Shown here: piece after piece, positions 20,798 to 30,452 of the stretch
Position numbering within the stretch: the first letter of the stretch is position 1
Layout: every line of letters starts with the position of its first letter
NCBI RefSeq assembly: GCF_001730365.1
Contig: NZ_MIKB01000013.1
Location: 248,001-312,000 of the forward strand
Source of the DNA: Enterococcus quebecensis
GTDB lineage: Bacteria; Bacillota; Bacilli; Lactobacillales; Enterococcaceae
Length of the DNA stretch: 64,000 nt
Direction of reading: 5' to 3'
Translations under genes and position numbers: made by a program
The notes under the pieces: generated by a model
Seen by the model: the letters and a program-made list of their open reading frames with translations, nothing else
Database searches by the model: none
What the model was told of the DNA's origin: nothing

Positions 20798-23146
20798 CTA
20801 TTTTTTCTTCTGTTTTTTACCTTTTTTCTTTTTCGCTACTTCCTTATAAAACGGTTTTTTGCCTTTTTTCTTATTTTTCTTTTGAGTATATGGTTTTTTC
20901 TCATCATCCTTACGACCTGATGTTTGTTTGCGGCGATTGTCTTGACGTCTTTTTTGTTTTGGTGCTTCAAGTCGTTCTACTTCTTCCGCTTCAAGAAACT
21001 CAAAATCGATTTCTTTCGTTTCAGGGTCAGCTTTTTCTACCTTGACTTTGACTTTTTGACCAATCTTTAAAGTCATCCCAGTGCGTTCTCCCACTAGTGC
21101 CATGTGGTTTTCTATAAAATGGAAATAGTCTTGTTTTAAGCTATTGACATGAATCAAGCCCTCAATTGTGTTTGGTAATTCTACGAAGAAACCAAAACGG
21201 GTAACTGAGCTAATTACACCATCATACTCTTCACCAATTTTATCTGCCATAAATTCGGCTTTTTTCATAGAATCAACTTCACGTTCTGTCTCAACCGCTC
21301 GACGTTCCATTTTCGAACTATGATCTGCAATATCTGGCAAATCTTGTTCCCATTTTTCTTTTAATTTTTCCGAAACGTTTCCTTCATAGCTGCGAATCAA
21401 TCTATGAACGATTAAATCTGGATAGCGTCTAATTGGTGAAGTAAAGTGGGTATAATATTCAGCAGCTAAACCATAGTGCCCATAGTTATCTTCTGAATAA
21501 CGTGCTTGCTGCATACTACGTAATAACATAGTATTAATTACCGCTTCTTCTGGTTTATCAGCTACTTGTTCTAAAACTTTTTGCAAGTCTTTTGGTGTAA
21601 TATCGGTCTTGGTTCCTTTGACTAGAATTCCTAATACAGCGGCAAAATCGAAGAAGCGTTGCATTTTTTCTTCTTTAGGCTGTTCGTGTATCCGATAAAT
21701 AAAAGGTAACTTCAAATCGTTGTAATGCTTAGCGACCGTTTCATTAGCAGCTAACATAAATGATTCGATCAAGCGTTCACCTACACCACGCGTTCTCAAT
21801 AAAATATCATGAGGATGACCATTTGAATCAACTAAAACTTTGGCTTCTCGATCTTCAAAAGAAATTGCTCCGCGGTTTTCACGCATTTGTTCAAGAATAT
21901 GGTGTAACTCTCCCATTTCTTTAAACATCGGTAATAATTCCTTGTAACGAGCCATTGTTTCTACATTTTGTTCTTCTAAAATTTCATTAACTGCCGTATA
22001 TGTCATACGTTCCGTAGTTTGAATCACACTTTGGAAAATATCATGCTTTACAACATGACCTTCTGGCGTAATCTCCATTTCACAACTCATAGTCAATCGT
22101 GGAACATTAGGATTTAATGAACATATACCGTTAGACAACCGTTGTGGAATCATCGGCACAACACGGTCTGTTAAGTAAACACTAGTACCACGTTCATAGG
22201 CTTCTTGATCTAATTCGCTACCTTCAGTCACATAATAAGATACATCTGCAATGTGCACACCTAAAAAGTAATTGCCGTTCTCTAATTTACGGACTGTTAC
22301 GGCATCATCCAAATCTTTTGCATCTTCCCCATCAATCGTTACAATCTGCTGATCTCTTAAATCTCTGCGACCTTTGATATCTGCTTCTGAAATTGTATCT
22401 GGTACTTTATCCGCTTCAGCAAGCACTTCATCAGGAAAACTAGTTGGGATACCATGAGCCACTACGATAGATAAAATATCCATGCCTGGATCATTTTTGT
22501 GACCAACCACTTTTTTTACTAATCCTTCTAAGCTTTTTGGGTATTCTTTTTCAGGATAATGAGTGACTTCTACAATCACAATGCTGCCGTCAACTGGTTT
22601 AATTCCTTGTGCAGCAATATTGAATGTTAAACCAGTCATTTTTTTGTCTTTAGGAACAGCGTAACCATAAAGGTCTGTTTCGCTGACTTCTTTTTCATCA
22701 TAAGCAATGAATTCACCTACGACTTGTGTAATCGCTCGTGTTCTGATTTCTATTACTTTACCTTCAGCACCTCTATCAGAAAAAGGATCCGCTGGTTGAA
22801 CGATATCAATTGCAACGATATCTCCGTCCATTGCAAAATTAACAGCTTCTTTTGGAATATAGACATCGGCTTCTTCTGGATCGATGGTCACAAATCCAAA
22901 GCCTCGTTCATTGGCACGAAACGTTCCTTCGATAGCACTATTTTTTTGCGGCAGACGAATCTTGCCTTTTTTATTAAATTCTACTGTTTTTTCTCGCTCC
23001 ATCGCCGCAATTGTTTGAACCAACAGTTTAAAATCTGCGCTCTTTTGCAATTGCAACCCTTCAGCGATTTCTTCCATGGAAAAACTTTTCTTTGTGTGGT
23101 TTTCCATAAAGAATAGGATTTTCTCCTTAATTGTTTGTTTTGTCAT
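20798..23146 (-). CDS. rnr: Ribonuclease R (RNB-family 3'-5' exoribonuclease)
   Basis: 782 residues. Order: N-terminal winged-helix (about 1-70), cold-shock OB domains, the RNB catalytic domain (about 255-585) with the metal-binding aspartates in '[19 protein letters not shown]', an S1 domain (about 630-715), and a very basic Lys/Arg-rich tail (about 725-782) typical of RNase R. It degrades structured RNA and acts with SmpB/tmRNA in quality control. The ATG overlaps the stop of the esterase gene (ATGA), so translation is coupled. Confidence 0.96.
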   Translation of the reverse strand: MTKQTIKEKILFFMENHTKKSFSMEEIAEGLQLQKSADFKLLVQTIAAMEREKTVEFNKKGKIRLPQKNSAIEGTFRANERGFGFVTIDPEEADVYIPKEAVNFAMDGDIVAIDIVQPADPFSDRGAEGKVIEIRTRAITQVVGEFIAYDEKEVSETDLYGYAVPKDKKMTGLTFNIAAQGIKPVDGSIVIVEVTHYPEKEYPKSLEGLVKKVVGHKNDPGMDILSIVVAHGIPTSFPDEVLAEADKVPDTISEADIKGRRDLRDQQIVTIDGEDAKDLDDAVTVRKLENGNYFLGVHIADVSYYVTEGSELDQEAYERGTSVYLTDRVVPMIPQRLSNGICSLNPNVPRLTMSCEMEITPEGHVVKHDIFQSVIQTTERMTYTAVNEILEEQNVETMARYKELLPMFKEMGELHHILEQMRENRGAISFEDREAKVLVDSNGHPHDILLRTRGVGERLIESFMLAANETVAKHYNDLKLPFIYRIHEQPKEEKMQRFFDFAAVLGILVKGTKTDITPKDLQKVLEQVADKPEEAVINTMLLRSMQQARYSEDNYGHYGLAAEYYTHFTSPIRRYPDLIVHRLIRSYEGNVSEKLKEKWEQDLPDIADHSSKMERRAVETEREVDSMKKAEFMADKIGEEYDGVISSVTRFGFFVELPNTIEGLIHVNSLKQDYFHFIENHMALVGERTGMTLKIGQKVKVKVEKADPETKEIDFEFLEAEEVERLEAPKQKRRQDNRRKQTSGRKDDEKKPYTQKKNKKKGKKPFYKEVAKKKKGKKQKKK

Positions 23147-23907
23147 TCTTTCTCCTCATTCCAAGACAACGTATCTAAAAACGCTACTACGTCTTGTTCT
23201 AATTGTTTATGATCTGGTCCAACAGTTAACACGTGTCCGCTGTCTGGATACCAGTTTAATGTAAATCGTGTTTGAGCTAAGGCTAACGCCGTTTTATAAA
23301 CACCCATCGGGTCGATCATTTCATCTTTTCCAGCTTGTCCCATAAATACAGGAACCTTGACTTGTCCAAGTTTACTTGCTGTTTGTTCAGCAAAAGACTC
23401 GATGTCTTTTAATTGGTTGTATGATCCTTCTTTGATTTTTACTATTCGTTGCGCTCGTTCCTGTTCTGAAACACCGGCCATTTTCAATACCCCTTCAGAG
23501 TAAAGTACGAAATTTTCCGGCACATTATTTTTTACAGGGAAAATGGGTGAACAAAAAAATCCACCGCCAACGATTCCTTCCAATTGGCTAGTTAAAGCTA
23601 CCATTGTAAAAATTCCACCCATTGAAAGTCCGAAAACAGCTATTTCATGATAGCCTTTCTCTTTTAAAAATTGAAAAGCATCAAGGGTGTCTTGCCACCA
23701 ATCTTTTGTTGTTTTCTCCAAAATACTTTCTGGTGATGTTGTTGCATGACCAGAAAAATTTGGGGAATACACGGTATAATTTTCTTTTTCTAAATAACGA
23801 CTCAGCATGCGTACATCATTGCTGCTTCCAGAATAAGCGTGCAAAAGCAGAACTGCACGAGTACCACTTTGTGTAAATAATGGTTTAGGTAGACTTATTT
23901 TTTTCAC
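23143..23907 (-). CDS. est: Alpha/beta-hydrolase carboxylesterase
   Basis: 254 residues. The serine hydrolase motif is 'AVFGLSMGG' (Ser nucleophile in GLSMG), the acid is likely Asp in '[11 protein letters not shown]', and the histidine lies in 'YPDSGHVLT'. It matches the Est30-type carboxylesterases commonly encoded between secG and rnr in Bacillota. The substrate is not known. I prefer GTG at 23907 (MKKISLPKP) because GAGGTGA is 8 nt upstream; a GTG at 23919 is also possible. Confidence 0.88.
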   Translation of the reverse strand: MKKISLPKPLFTQSGTRAVLLLHAYSGSSNDVRMLSRYLEKENYTVYSPNFSGHATTSPESILEKTTKDWWQDTLDAFQFLKEKGYHEIAVFGLSMGGIFTMVALTSQLEGIVGGGFFCSPIFPVKNNVPENFVLYSEGVLKMAGVSEQERAQRIVKIKEGSYNQLKDIESFAEQTASKLGQVKVPVFMGQAGKDEMIDPMGVYKTALALAQTRFTLNWYPDSGHVLTVGPDHKQLEQDVVAFLDTLSWNEEKE

Positions 23908-24019
23908 TGTTCCATTCACCTCATCCCCATTTTAGCACATTATTCCTTTAAAACCTTGCGAAAAGAAAGATGTTTACAGAACTTTTCACAGATTATTATT
24001 GATTCGTTTACAGAAAAAA

Positions 24020-24044
24020 AAGCCCCTCAGTAAATGAGGGACTT
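24020..24044 (-). terminator. Terminator after secG
   Basis: Stem AAGTCCCTCA / TGAGGGGCTT then eight T on the minus strand, only 9 nt past the secG stop. It probably attenuates transcription into est-rnr-smpB. Confidence 0.8.
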
Positions 24045-24052
24045 CAAAGGTC

Positions 24053-24289
24053 TTACTTTGATGATAACAATACTAAAATAAATAATAGTAACATCCAAAC
24101 AGCACCAATAACCGCTGTTGCTCGTTGCATAACAGCTTCAAATCCACGTGCTTTTTGTTTACCGAAAAGTTTGTCAGCACCACCAGTGAATGCACTTGCT
24201 GCACTGTTTTGCTTACTTGGTTGCATCATTACGGCAATAACCATCACTACAGATAGGATGATTACAAGTGTTAAAATAAAATTATACAT
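24053..24289 (-). CDS. secG: Preprotein translocase subunit SecG
   Basis: 78 residues, two hydrophobic helices flanking the loop 'QPSKQNSAASAFTGGADKLFGKQKARG', which is the SecG family signature. It is an auxiliary subunit of the SecYEG protein export channel. It heads the secG-est-rnr-smpB cluster. Confidence 0.95.
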   Translation of the reverse strand: MYNFILTLVIILSVVMVIAVMMQPSKQNSAASAFTGGADKLFGKQKARGFEAVMQRATAVIGAVWMLLLFILVLLSSK

Positions 24290-24381
24290 AGTCTAATTCT
24301 CCCTTATTCACAAAATACATCTACTATACTGTAGCATATTTTTCATACAAATACCAGTTGTATTTGTATAAGTACTCAAAA

Positions 24382-24419
24382 AAACGATCTGAGTTGTCTG
24401 TGTCTCACTCAGATCGTTT
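24382..24419 (-). terminator. Terminator of the GNAT/Fe-S gene pair
   Basis: Perfect 13-bp stem AAACGATCTGAGT / ACTCAGATCGTTT just after the stop of the GNAT gene. Confidence 0.8.
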
Positions 24420-24423
24420 GTTC

Positions 24424-24699
24424 TTATTTTCTTAGTACGTCTCCATATTCAGGTTTTGTATCGAACTCTTTTTTAGCAAATGGACATAACGGAATAATTT
24501 TTTTCCCTTCACGACGAGCCTTTTCTACACCATTGTAAACTAATTTTTCTGCTAGTTTTTGTCCTCTGTAGGCAGGATCCACAAACGTATGATCAATAAT
24601 CATCATTTCAGTTCCTGCATCTGACCACGTCATTTCACCAATTTCTTGGTTTTCATCGTTGAACAATACAAAACGATTGCTTTCTTCTATAATTTCCAT
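24424..24699 (-). CDS. Small GNAT-type N-acetyltransferase (YjdJ/NATD1-like)
   Basis: 91 residues, the minimal GNAT fold. The acetyl-CoA pyrophosphate loop is 'DPAYRGQKLAEKLV', and the C-terminus 'GKKIIPLCPFAKKEFDTKPEY' matches the YjdJ/NATD1 family. The acceptor substrate is unknown. The gene follows the Fe-S protein gene with a 2-nt gap; this YjdI-YjdJ pairing is also found in E. coli and suggests a shared function. Confidence 0.85.
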   Translation of the reverse strand: MEIIEESNRFVLFNDENQEIGEMTWSDAGTEMMIIDHTFVDPAYRGQKLAEKLVYNGVEKARREGKKIIPLCPFAKKEFDTKPEYGDVLRK

Positions 24700-24701
24700 G
24701 A

Positions 24702-24974
24702 TTATCTTCCATCCTTTCGAATATACTTTAATGCACCACTTGGACAGGTGTTAATTACACGAATATCCTCTTCAACGTCGCCGTTATCTGTGATGATCCA
24801 CGGACGTCGTCCCACTTCGAAAACATCTGGGTTACCACGAACACAATTACCAATATGAGCACAAATATCCTTACTATAATAAATATCCAACTCTTCACCT
24901 GAGTATTTGCGATAGCCTTCTTCTAAAAGAGTTTCTTCAGTAACTGTTTTTCCGTTAATTTTACTTCCATCCAT
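24702..24974 (-). CDS. Mono-cluster iron-sulfur protein (YjdI-like)
   Basis: 90 residues. It contains 'CAHIGNCVRGNPDVF' and 'INTCPSGALKYIRKDG'; spacing of the three visible cysteines and an upstream His fits the YjdI family of divergent 4Fe-4S ferredoxin-like proteins. ATG 24974 follows AAGGAGGAAAAG. It is cotranscribed with the acetyltransferase. Role unknown; possibly electron transfer or sensing. Confidence 0.8.
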   Translation of the reverse strand: MDGSKINGKTVTEETLLEEGYRKYSGEELDIYYSKDICAHIGNCVRGNPDVFEVGRRPWIITDNGDVEEDIRVINTCPSGALKYIRKDGR

Positions 24975-25087
24975 CTCTTTTCCTCCTTCATTCAACTATT
25001 CATGATTTTTATAAACTGATTCTAACAAGTAAAAAAGATAGTTGCAACCAACTCTTCTCACAGTGTATCAAAAATACTTTAAGAATC

Positions 25088-26881
25088 TCAATCATTTTTT
25101 GCTCGTAATGAAGAAAGAATCGAAACAGTGTCTACCACTTCTTGTAAAACAGCTCCAAATAAAGCTGGGATGATTCCTGTACTTGCTATTAACATCAATA
25201 CCGTGCAAATCGCAATACCGATCAAAACAGATTGTTTGGCAATTTTCATTGTATCTTTGGAGATTTTTACAGCTGTACTGACTTTTTCCAAATCATCCTT
25301 TAAAATCACCGCATCCGCTGTTTCACTCGCTGCAGTTGCACCATGAGCCCCCATCGCAATACCTATATCAGCTATCGCCAAAGAAGGCGCATCATTGACT
25401 CCGTCGCCAACCATAATTACAGGCCTTTTAGAATCAGGTAGTTTCTTTAATACATCGATTTTATCTTGTGGTAAACATTCAGCATGAACATCTGTGATAC
25501 CGACTTCTTTTGCAATCTCGTTCGCTATTTTTTTGTGGTCTCCTGTTAACATCAACAGTTGATCCACGTGAAGATTACGAAGTTTGGTCATTGTTTCTTT
25601 TGCTTCTGGACGAATACTGTCAGTAAAGGTAATATAGCCTAAATACTGGTCATCTCGGGAAATGTAAATGGCTGTTTTATCAGCTATTTCCGTGATTTGG
25701 TTTTGTGTAGAAACAAAGTCGCGTTTTCCAACTTTAATTACTTTCCCATCAATGATTGCTTTTACACCAGAGCCTGTAATCTCTTCTAAACTAGAAACTT
25801 TTTTCAATGTATAACGTGACGAAGAATAAGCTATGATTGAACGAGCTAATATATGACTAGATTCTTGCTCAGCACTTGCTTCTAAGATCACTAACTCCTC
25901 TTCTTGTATTCCATTTACAGGGATAATTTCATCTAAAGATAGTTCTCCTTTGGTGATGGTTCCAGTTTTGTCAAAAGCAACAGACTTCACTTCTGCCATT
26001 TTTTCTAATGTCGTCCCTGTTTTAACGATGATACCATTTCTGCTCGAACGGCTCATACCAGCAACTAAAGCAATCGGTGCAGCTAAAATCAAAGGACACG
26101 GTGAGGCTACAACTAAAACTTCCGCAAATCTAGTCGGGTCTTTCGAGAAAAACCAAGCTAATCCTGCAATTACGTATGCAACTATTGTAAATGGAACAGC
26201 ATAGCGATCTGCCATTCGAACAAAATTAGCGGGTTGTGCTTCTGATTCTTTTACTAATTTAACAATTGTTTGATACTGACTGTCTGCTGCACTTTTTTCG
26301 GCTTCCATTGTTAACGAATTATCTCCATTGACAGAACCAGACATTAAGTTATCACCTGTTTTTTTACTTACAGGACGCGACTCTCCTGTTAAAGATGATT
26401 CATCTACCGTTGAGGTTCCCTTTGTTATTCGACCATCAACTGGGACTGTTTCTCCCGGTTTAACAACTAATAGATTGCCAACACTCACTTTTTCTACTGG
26501 AATATCCACTAACCCATCATTGACTAACTGATGCGCTTTTTGAGGAGAATTATCTAATAATGATTTCAGCTCTTTATTTGCTCGTTTAGCCGCATAATCT
26601 TCAAGCGAATCACCACCTGTCAACATGATTAAAATCATTAAGCTGGCCCAATATTCACCAACAGCTAATGTTGCTACAATCGCTGTGATCGCCAAAATAT
26701 CAACACCATATCGACCTGATTTTAAGGTTCGAACCATTTCCACTAACATCGATAAGGTCATTACTGAACCAGTGATAATAATAATGCCGTAGGCAAACGT
26801 TGCTTGGTGCAAGATAAACTCAAAGAATAAAGCTAAAATCCCAGTTACTACGGTAATAACCAATTTTGTTAAATGCTTCAT
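25088..26881 (-). CDS. Heavy-metal (P1B-type) translocating ATPase
   Basis: 597 residues, without an N-terminal metal-binding HMA domain. Core motifs seen: 'SSLTGESRPV' (actuator TGE), transmembrane 'ASPCPLILAAP' (SPC, as in P1B-4 pumps), phosphorylation site 'FDKTGT', and 'MVGDGVNDAPSLA'. The last helix has 'LQEVVDTVSILSSLRA' in place of the HEGGT-type motif of P1B-4 pumps, so metal specificity may differ. A Fur-like box upstream points to iron, or to metal-dependent control in general. ATG 26881 is preferred over 26887 on ribosome-site spacing. Confidence 0.88.
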   Translation of the reverse strand: MKHLTKLVITVVTGILALFFEFILHQATFAYGIIIITGSVMTLSMLVEMVRTLKSGRYGVDILAITAIVATLAVGEYWASLMILIMLTGGDSLEDYAAKRANKELKSLLDNSPQKAHQLVNDGLVDIPVEKVSVGNLLVVKPGETVPVDGRITKGTSTVDESSLTGESRPVSKKTGDNLMSGSVNGDNSLTMEAEKSAADSQYQTIVKLVKESEAQPANFVRMADRYAVPFTIVAYVIAGLAWFFSKDPTRFAEVLVVASPCPLILAAPIALVAGMSRSSRNGIIVKTGTTLEKMAEVKSVAFDKTGTITKGELSLDEIIPVNGIQEEELVILEASAEQESSHILARSIIAYSSSRYTLKKVSSLEEITGSGVKAIIDGKVIKVGKRDFVSTQNQITEIADKTAIYISRDDQYLGYITFTDSIRPEAKETMTKLRNLHVDQLLMLTGDHKKIANEIAKEVGITDVHAECLPQDKIDVLKKLPDSKRPVIMVGDGVNDAPSLAIADIGIAMGAHGATAASETADAVILKDDLEKVSTAVKISKDTMKIAKQSVLIGIAICTVLMLIASTGIIPALFGAVLQEVVDTVSILSSLRAKND

Positions 26882-26945
26882 TTTCATCCACCCCTTTATC
26901 CTAAGATTAACCTCAGAATAAGAAATATAAAAGACAAAAGACTCA

Positions 26946-26965
26946 AATGAAAATGATTGTCATTC
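26946..26965 (-). promoter_or_regulatory. Fur-like box upstream of the P1B ATPase
   Basis: The segment GAAAATGATTGTCATTCTT matches about 14 of 19 positions of the Fur consensus (GATAATGATAATCATTATC). It lies about 70 nt upstream of the ATPase start. Fur or a related metal-responsive repressor is inferred. Confidence 0.5.
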
Positions 26966-26989
26966 TTTATTGGCTTTACATTCAAAAAA

Positions 26990-27020
26990 ACAGCTAGGAT
27001 CGTTATTTCGTCCTAGCTGT
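26990..27020 (-). terminator. Terminator of the second P-type ATPase gene
   Basis: Perfect ACAGCTAGGA/TCCTAGCTGT stem with seven T following on the minus strand. Confidence 0.85.
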
Positions 27021-27026
27021 AACTAT

Positions 27027-29495
27027 TTAAATCACACGTTTTTTCTTCTTATTTTTTCTGTTTTCTTTCCTTTTTTCAACTTCATAGACAGCTCTCGTCA
27101 TAAATAAAGAGATATAATTGAAAATCGAACGACTACCAAGAATCAACGGTAAGTAGAATAAAACGTTTCTTGTAAATAATGATGTCAACATAAAGAAATC
27201 ACCGAAAAATAGGAAACAAGCAAGAAAGGCAACTAGCAAAAGTCCCACCATGATCTGTTTTTTCAGATCTAGTGGTCGTGCAGCTCTTAATAATACCTGA
27301 AATCCTACACAACCTGTAAGTAATACAGACATAGTAGAGACCTCTTGATGGGGCAAATTAAACCAAATGCCTGCCGCCTGTAACACTAAAATATTGAAAA
27401 CCACCGTTAAAGCCCCTGGTACTGAGATTCGCAATATATTCGTCAAAAAGTGCCCTTTGATTCGTTGATAATTCGGTTCTAACGCCAAAATAAAAGAAGG
27501 GATTCCAACTGTTAAAGTATTGATTGGTGTTAATTGTAACGGCGCAAATGGATATGGCAAGAATAAGAAAATAAAGGTTACAGCAAGAATAGCTGAATAA
27601 ATCGTTTTTACCATGTACATTGACGCTACACGTTCAATATTGTTAATCACTCTGCGGCCTTCATTCAATACTTGAATCATTGAGCTGAAATCAGAATTCA
27701 ATAAAACAACATCTGATACCGCACGGGCTGCATCACTTCCACTAGCCATTGCCACACTAACATCTGCTTCTCTTAAAGAAAGAATATCATTGACACCGTC
27801 ACCAGTCATACATGTGGTATGACCATTTTGTTTTAGCGCTTGGATTAACTCTCTTTTTTGATAAGGGGTTACTCGTCCAAAAACCGTTGTGTTTTCAACC
27901 AATTCATTAAAGTGCGTTGAATCAGAGATAGTACTCATATCGACAAAATTTTCTGCTCCAGCAATTCCAGCTTGTTTCGCTATTTGTGACACGGTAATTG
28001 GATTATCTCCTGAAATCACCTTTAGGGTTACATCTTGTTTTGCAAAGTAAGAAAATGTATCAACGGCATTTTCACGAATCGTATCAGAAATAATGAAAAT
28101 AGCAACTGTTTCCTTTCTTTGCGGTAACTGAGGACTTGTTAATTCTTCAGAGAAATGAACTAGAATCAACACGCGATCTCCTTGTTCATTATAGGGAGCT
28201 AGCTTTTCCCGTAACTCCTCTGGAACTTCAGAATAGATAAACTCTGGGGCTCCCATTACAAAGGAGCCCTTTTCTTCAAAGGTCACACCACTCCATTTAC
28301 GATCAGATGAAAATGGAATAACTTCTTTAACTTTCCATGCCGACTGATGCAATGGAAATCTCGCTCTAAGGACTTTGGCCGTTGCGTTTTGGTCAGATAA
28401 TCCAGCCATCATTTCACTCATGGCACGCTCGATTTCACTCGCTGGAAAACCAGCTTGGGGTATTAGTTCTTTAAAGGTTAAGCTACCGTCTGTAATGGTT
28501 CCTGTTTTATCCAAACAAATGGTATCCACTCGAGCAAGTGTCTCGATACATGCTAAGCGCTGAATCAAGGTTTGTTTTCTAGCTAAATTAGCTGCCCCAA
28601 CAGCAAATGCGACACTTGTTAACAGCATTAACCCTTCTGGAATCATGCTAATTAAAGCTCCCGAAACTCCTAAAACGGTCTTTGGAAAAGACTGTGTGGA
28701 TTGATACTGCGACCAAAATAATAGCAATCCTATTGGAACGATCGCAAAAGTTAAGCCTTTAATCAAAAGATTCAAAGAGTTCATCAGCTCAGAAGTGGAT
28801 TTTTTCTCTGTTTTTGCTTCTTTGGATAACTTGGAAACAAAATTGTCTTCCCCAACCGCAGTGATTTTTACAAAACCTAATCCAGAAGTGATGAAACTTC
28901 CACTCATAATTTTATCGCCATTTTGTTTTGTGATCTTATCAGATTCACCAGTCAATAAAGATTCATCAACTTCCATACCATCTGCTTGAATCACAATTCC
29001 ATCGGAAGGTACTTGATTACCTAAAGTAAGAACCAACACATCGCCTAAAACAATTTCGTCTTGAAAGATTTTTGTTAGTCGATCCTCTCTTAAAACCAAT
29101 ACTTCAGTTTTATTGACGATTGATAACCTATCAATTGTTTTCTTCGCATGAATTTCTTGGATCACACCAATTGCTGTATTAATAATGATTATCCAAAAAA
29201 ATAACGCATTTTTAGGATAGCCAACTGCAAAAACAGCAACTGCTAAAAATAAGTTGATAAAATTGAACAGTGTCAATGAATTATCGAGAATAATTTGTTT
29301 CGTCGTTCTAGATAAATCCTCAACCTCCATATTGTATTTACCTTGTGCATAAAGTTCTTCTACTTCTTGATTTGTCAGACCTTTAATATTGTCTGGGATT
29401 CGTATGCTATTATGATCTATCGTTTCCTTTGTGTCATCAGATGAAAGAAACACTTCGTTGTCAACGTCTCTTTTTTTCCTAAATAATTTTTTCAT
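27027..29495 (-). CDS. P-type cation-transporting ATPase (CtpE-like, PEGL motif)
   Basis: 822 residues. Motifs: 'ESLLTGESDKI' (actuator), transmembrane 'ISMIPEGLMLLTS' (PEGL, in P2-type ATPases), phosphorylation site 'LDKTGTITDG', and 'MTGDGVNDILSLREADVSVAM'. The architecture resembles mycobacterial CtpE, reported as a Ca2+ transporter; a Ca2+ or Mg2+ role here is inference. The basic C-terminal tail (KRKENRKNKKKKR) is notable. It is separately terminated from the P1B pump and oriented the same way. A short perfect palindrome ATCACT-AC-AGTGAT (29521-29534) lies upstream of its start. Confidence 0.85.
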   Translation of the reverse strand: MKKLFRKKRDVDNEVFLSSDDTKETIDHNSIRIPDNIKGLTNQEVEELYAQGKYNMEVEDLSRTTKQIILDNSLTLFNFINLFLAVAVFAVGYPKNALFFWIIIINTAIGVIQEIHAKKTIDRLSIVNKTEVLVLREDRLTKIFQDEIVLGDVLVLTLGNQVPSDGIVIQADGMEVDESLLTGESDKITKQNGDKIMSGSFITSGLGFVKITAVGEDNFVSKLSKEAKTEKKSTSELMNSLNLLIKGLTFAIVPIGLLLFWSQYQSTQSFPKTVLGVSGALISMIPEGLMLLTSVAFAVGAANLARKQTLIQRLACIETLARVDTICLDKTGTITDGSLTFKELIPQAGFPASEIERAMSEMMAGLSDQNATAKVLRARFPLHQSAWKVKEVIPFSSDRKWSGVTFEEKGSFVMGAPEFIYSEVPEELREKLAPYNEQGDRVLILVHFSEELTSPQLPQRKETVAIFIISDTIRENAVDTFSYFAKQDVTLKVISGDNPITVSQIAKQAGIAGAENFVDMSTISDSTHFNELVENTTVFGRVTPYQKRELIQALKQNGHTTCMTGDGVNDILSLREADVSVAMASGSDAARAVSDVVLLNSDFSSMIQVLNEGRRVINNIERVASMYMVKTIYSAILAVTFIFLFLPYPFAPLQLTPINTLTVGIPSFILALEPNYQRIKGHFLTNILRISVPGALTVVFNILVLQAAGIWFNLPHQEVSTMSVLLTGCVGFQVLLRAARPLDLKKQIMVGLLLVAFLACFLFFGDFFMLTSLFTRNVLFYLPLILGSRSIFNYISLFMTRAVYEVEKRKENRKNKKKKRVI

Positions 29496-29627
29496 TTTCC
29501 ATTCACCTTCTTATATAGGTATCACTACAGTGATTGTAAAACATTTTCTTACTTATGTTTGATAACAAGTTTACACTTTTTTAACCATTTGAGCAAAATG
29601 AAGGTATTTTTAATTGAAATTAGACGT

Positions 29628-29656
29628 AAAAAAAAGACTAGTTTAGTCTTTTTTTT
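29628..29656. terminator. Bidirectional hairpin beside the CRISPR array
   Basis: AAAAAAAGACTA/TAGTCTTTTTTT stem. On the minus strand it lies at the trailer end of the CRISPR array and probably terminates the pre-crRNA. Confidence 0.7.
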
Positions 29657-29674
29657 AGATTTGATTTTGATAGG

Positions 29675-30250
29675 TTAATTTATGACTCACTGCATAACAG
29701 AGTGAGACACTAAAGTAAAACCAGTGACATTTGATCAAGTTATTTCAATCCACTCACTCCATAACAGAGTGAGACTAAAAAAATCAAGGGCATGGGAAAA
29801 AGTGCCATATTTCAATCCACTCACTCCATAACAGAGTGAGACATCCAAAAATCAATTGAGGATGTAGGAGTGGTTATTTCAATCCACTCACTCCATAACA
29901 GAGTGAGACGCGGGTTTGCAAATTATGTGAAACGTGAAGAATCATTTCAATCCACTCACTCCATAACAGAGTGAGACTCCTAATTCCTTGACTAATATCT
30001 CCTCAAAAATGATTTCAATCCACTCACTCCATAACAGAGTGAGACTCCTAATTCCTTGACTAATATCTCCTCAAAAATGATTTCAATCCACTCACTCCAT
30101 AACAGAGTGAGACTCCTAATTCCTTGACTAATATCTCCTCAAAAATGATTTCAATCCACTCACTCCATAACAGAGTGAGACAAAAATGGACGATAATTTT
30201 AAATCAATTTTAAATTATTTCAATCCACTCACTCCATAACAGAGTGAGAC
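29675..30250 (-). CRISPR. Orphan type I-C-like CRISPR array, 9 repeats and 8 spacers
   Basis: 34-bp repeat, minus-strand sense GTCTCACTCTGTTATGGAGT...GGATTGAAAT, which matches type I-C repeats (GTCGC...GTGGATTGAAAT with an internal palindrome). Repeats start at 30217, 30148, 30080, 30012, 29944, 29876, 29809, 29742 and 29675. The last, 29675-29708, is degenerate in its terminal 10 bases, as expected at the trailer end. Spacers are 33-35 bp. Spacers at 30114-30147, 30046-30079 and 29978-30011 are identical. Transcription should run on the minus strand from the leader at 30251-30420. No cas gene is present in the 64 kb. Confidence 0.95.
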
Positions 30251-30420
30251 TGTGAAAAAGTAGTATTATCTGACTAAAATCAGCAAAACCTACTATTTTT
30301 TCCACACAAATCAGCAAAAACATTAAAATAAAATGAGAAAAAAGAACTATTTTAGCTCTTTTCAGCCCAAAATCTGGTGCGAATCTCCCAGTGATTTCAT
30401 GGGCACTTGGGGTTCGCACC
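30251..30420 (-). promoter_or_regulatory. CRISPR leader with conserved inverted repeat
   Basis: AT-rich region between nadE and the first intact repeat. It contains GGTGCGAA (30376-30383) and TTCGCACC (30413-30420) as perfect 8-bp arms around a CCCCAAGTGCCCATGAAATC segment on the minus strand. From memory this resembles an element found between cas2 and the array in I-C loci, so the leader side appears intact although the cas genes are missing. Confidence 0.6.
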
Positions 30421-30452
30421 AAGAAATCATTTAACTTTCTTTTTATAAGCTC

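Noticed and set aside
29521-29534. Copper (CopY) box before the CtpE-like ATPase
   Set aside because: A short ATCACT-AC-AGTGAT palindrome is present, but it does not fit the TACAnnTGTA cop box.
30210-30422. 70-codon open frame across the first CRISPR repeat and leader
   Set aside because: It runs through the repeat and the leader palindrome and has no ribosome site; it is a by-product of repeat sequence.
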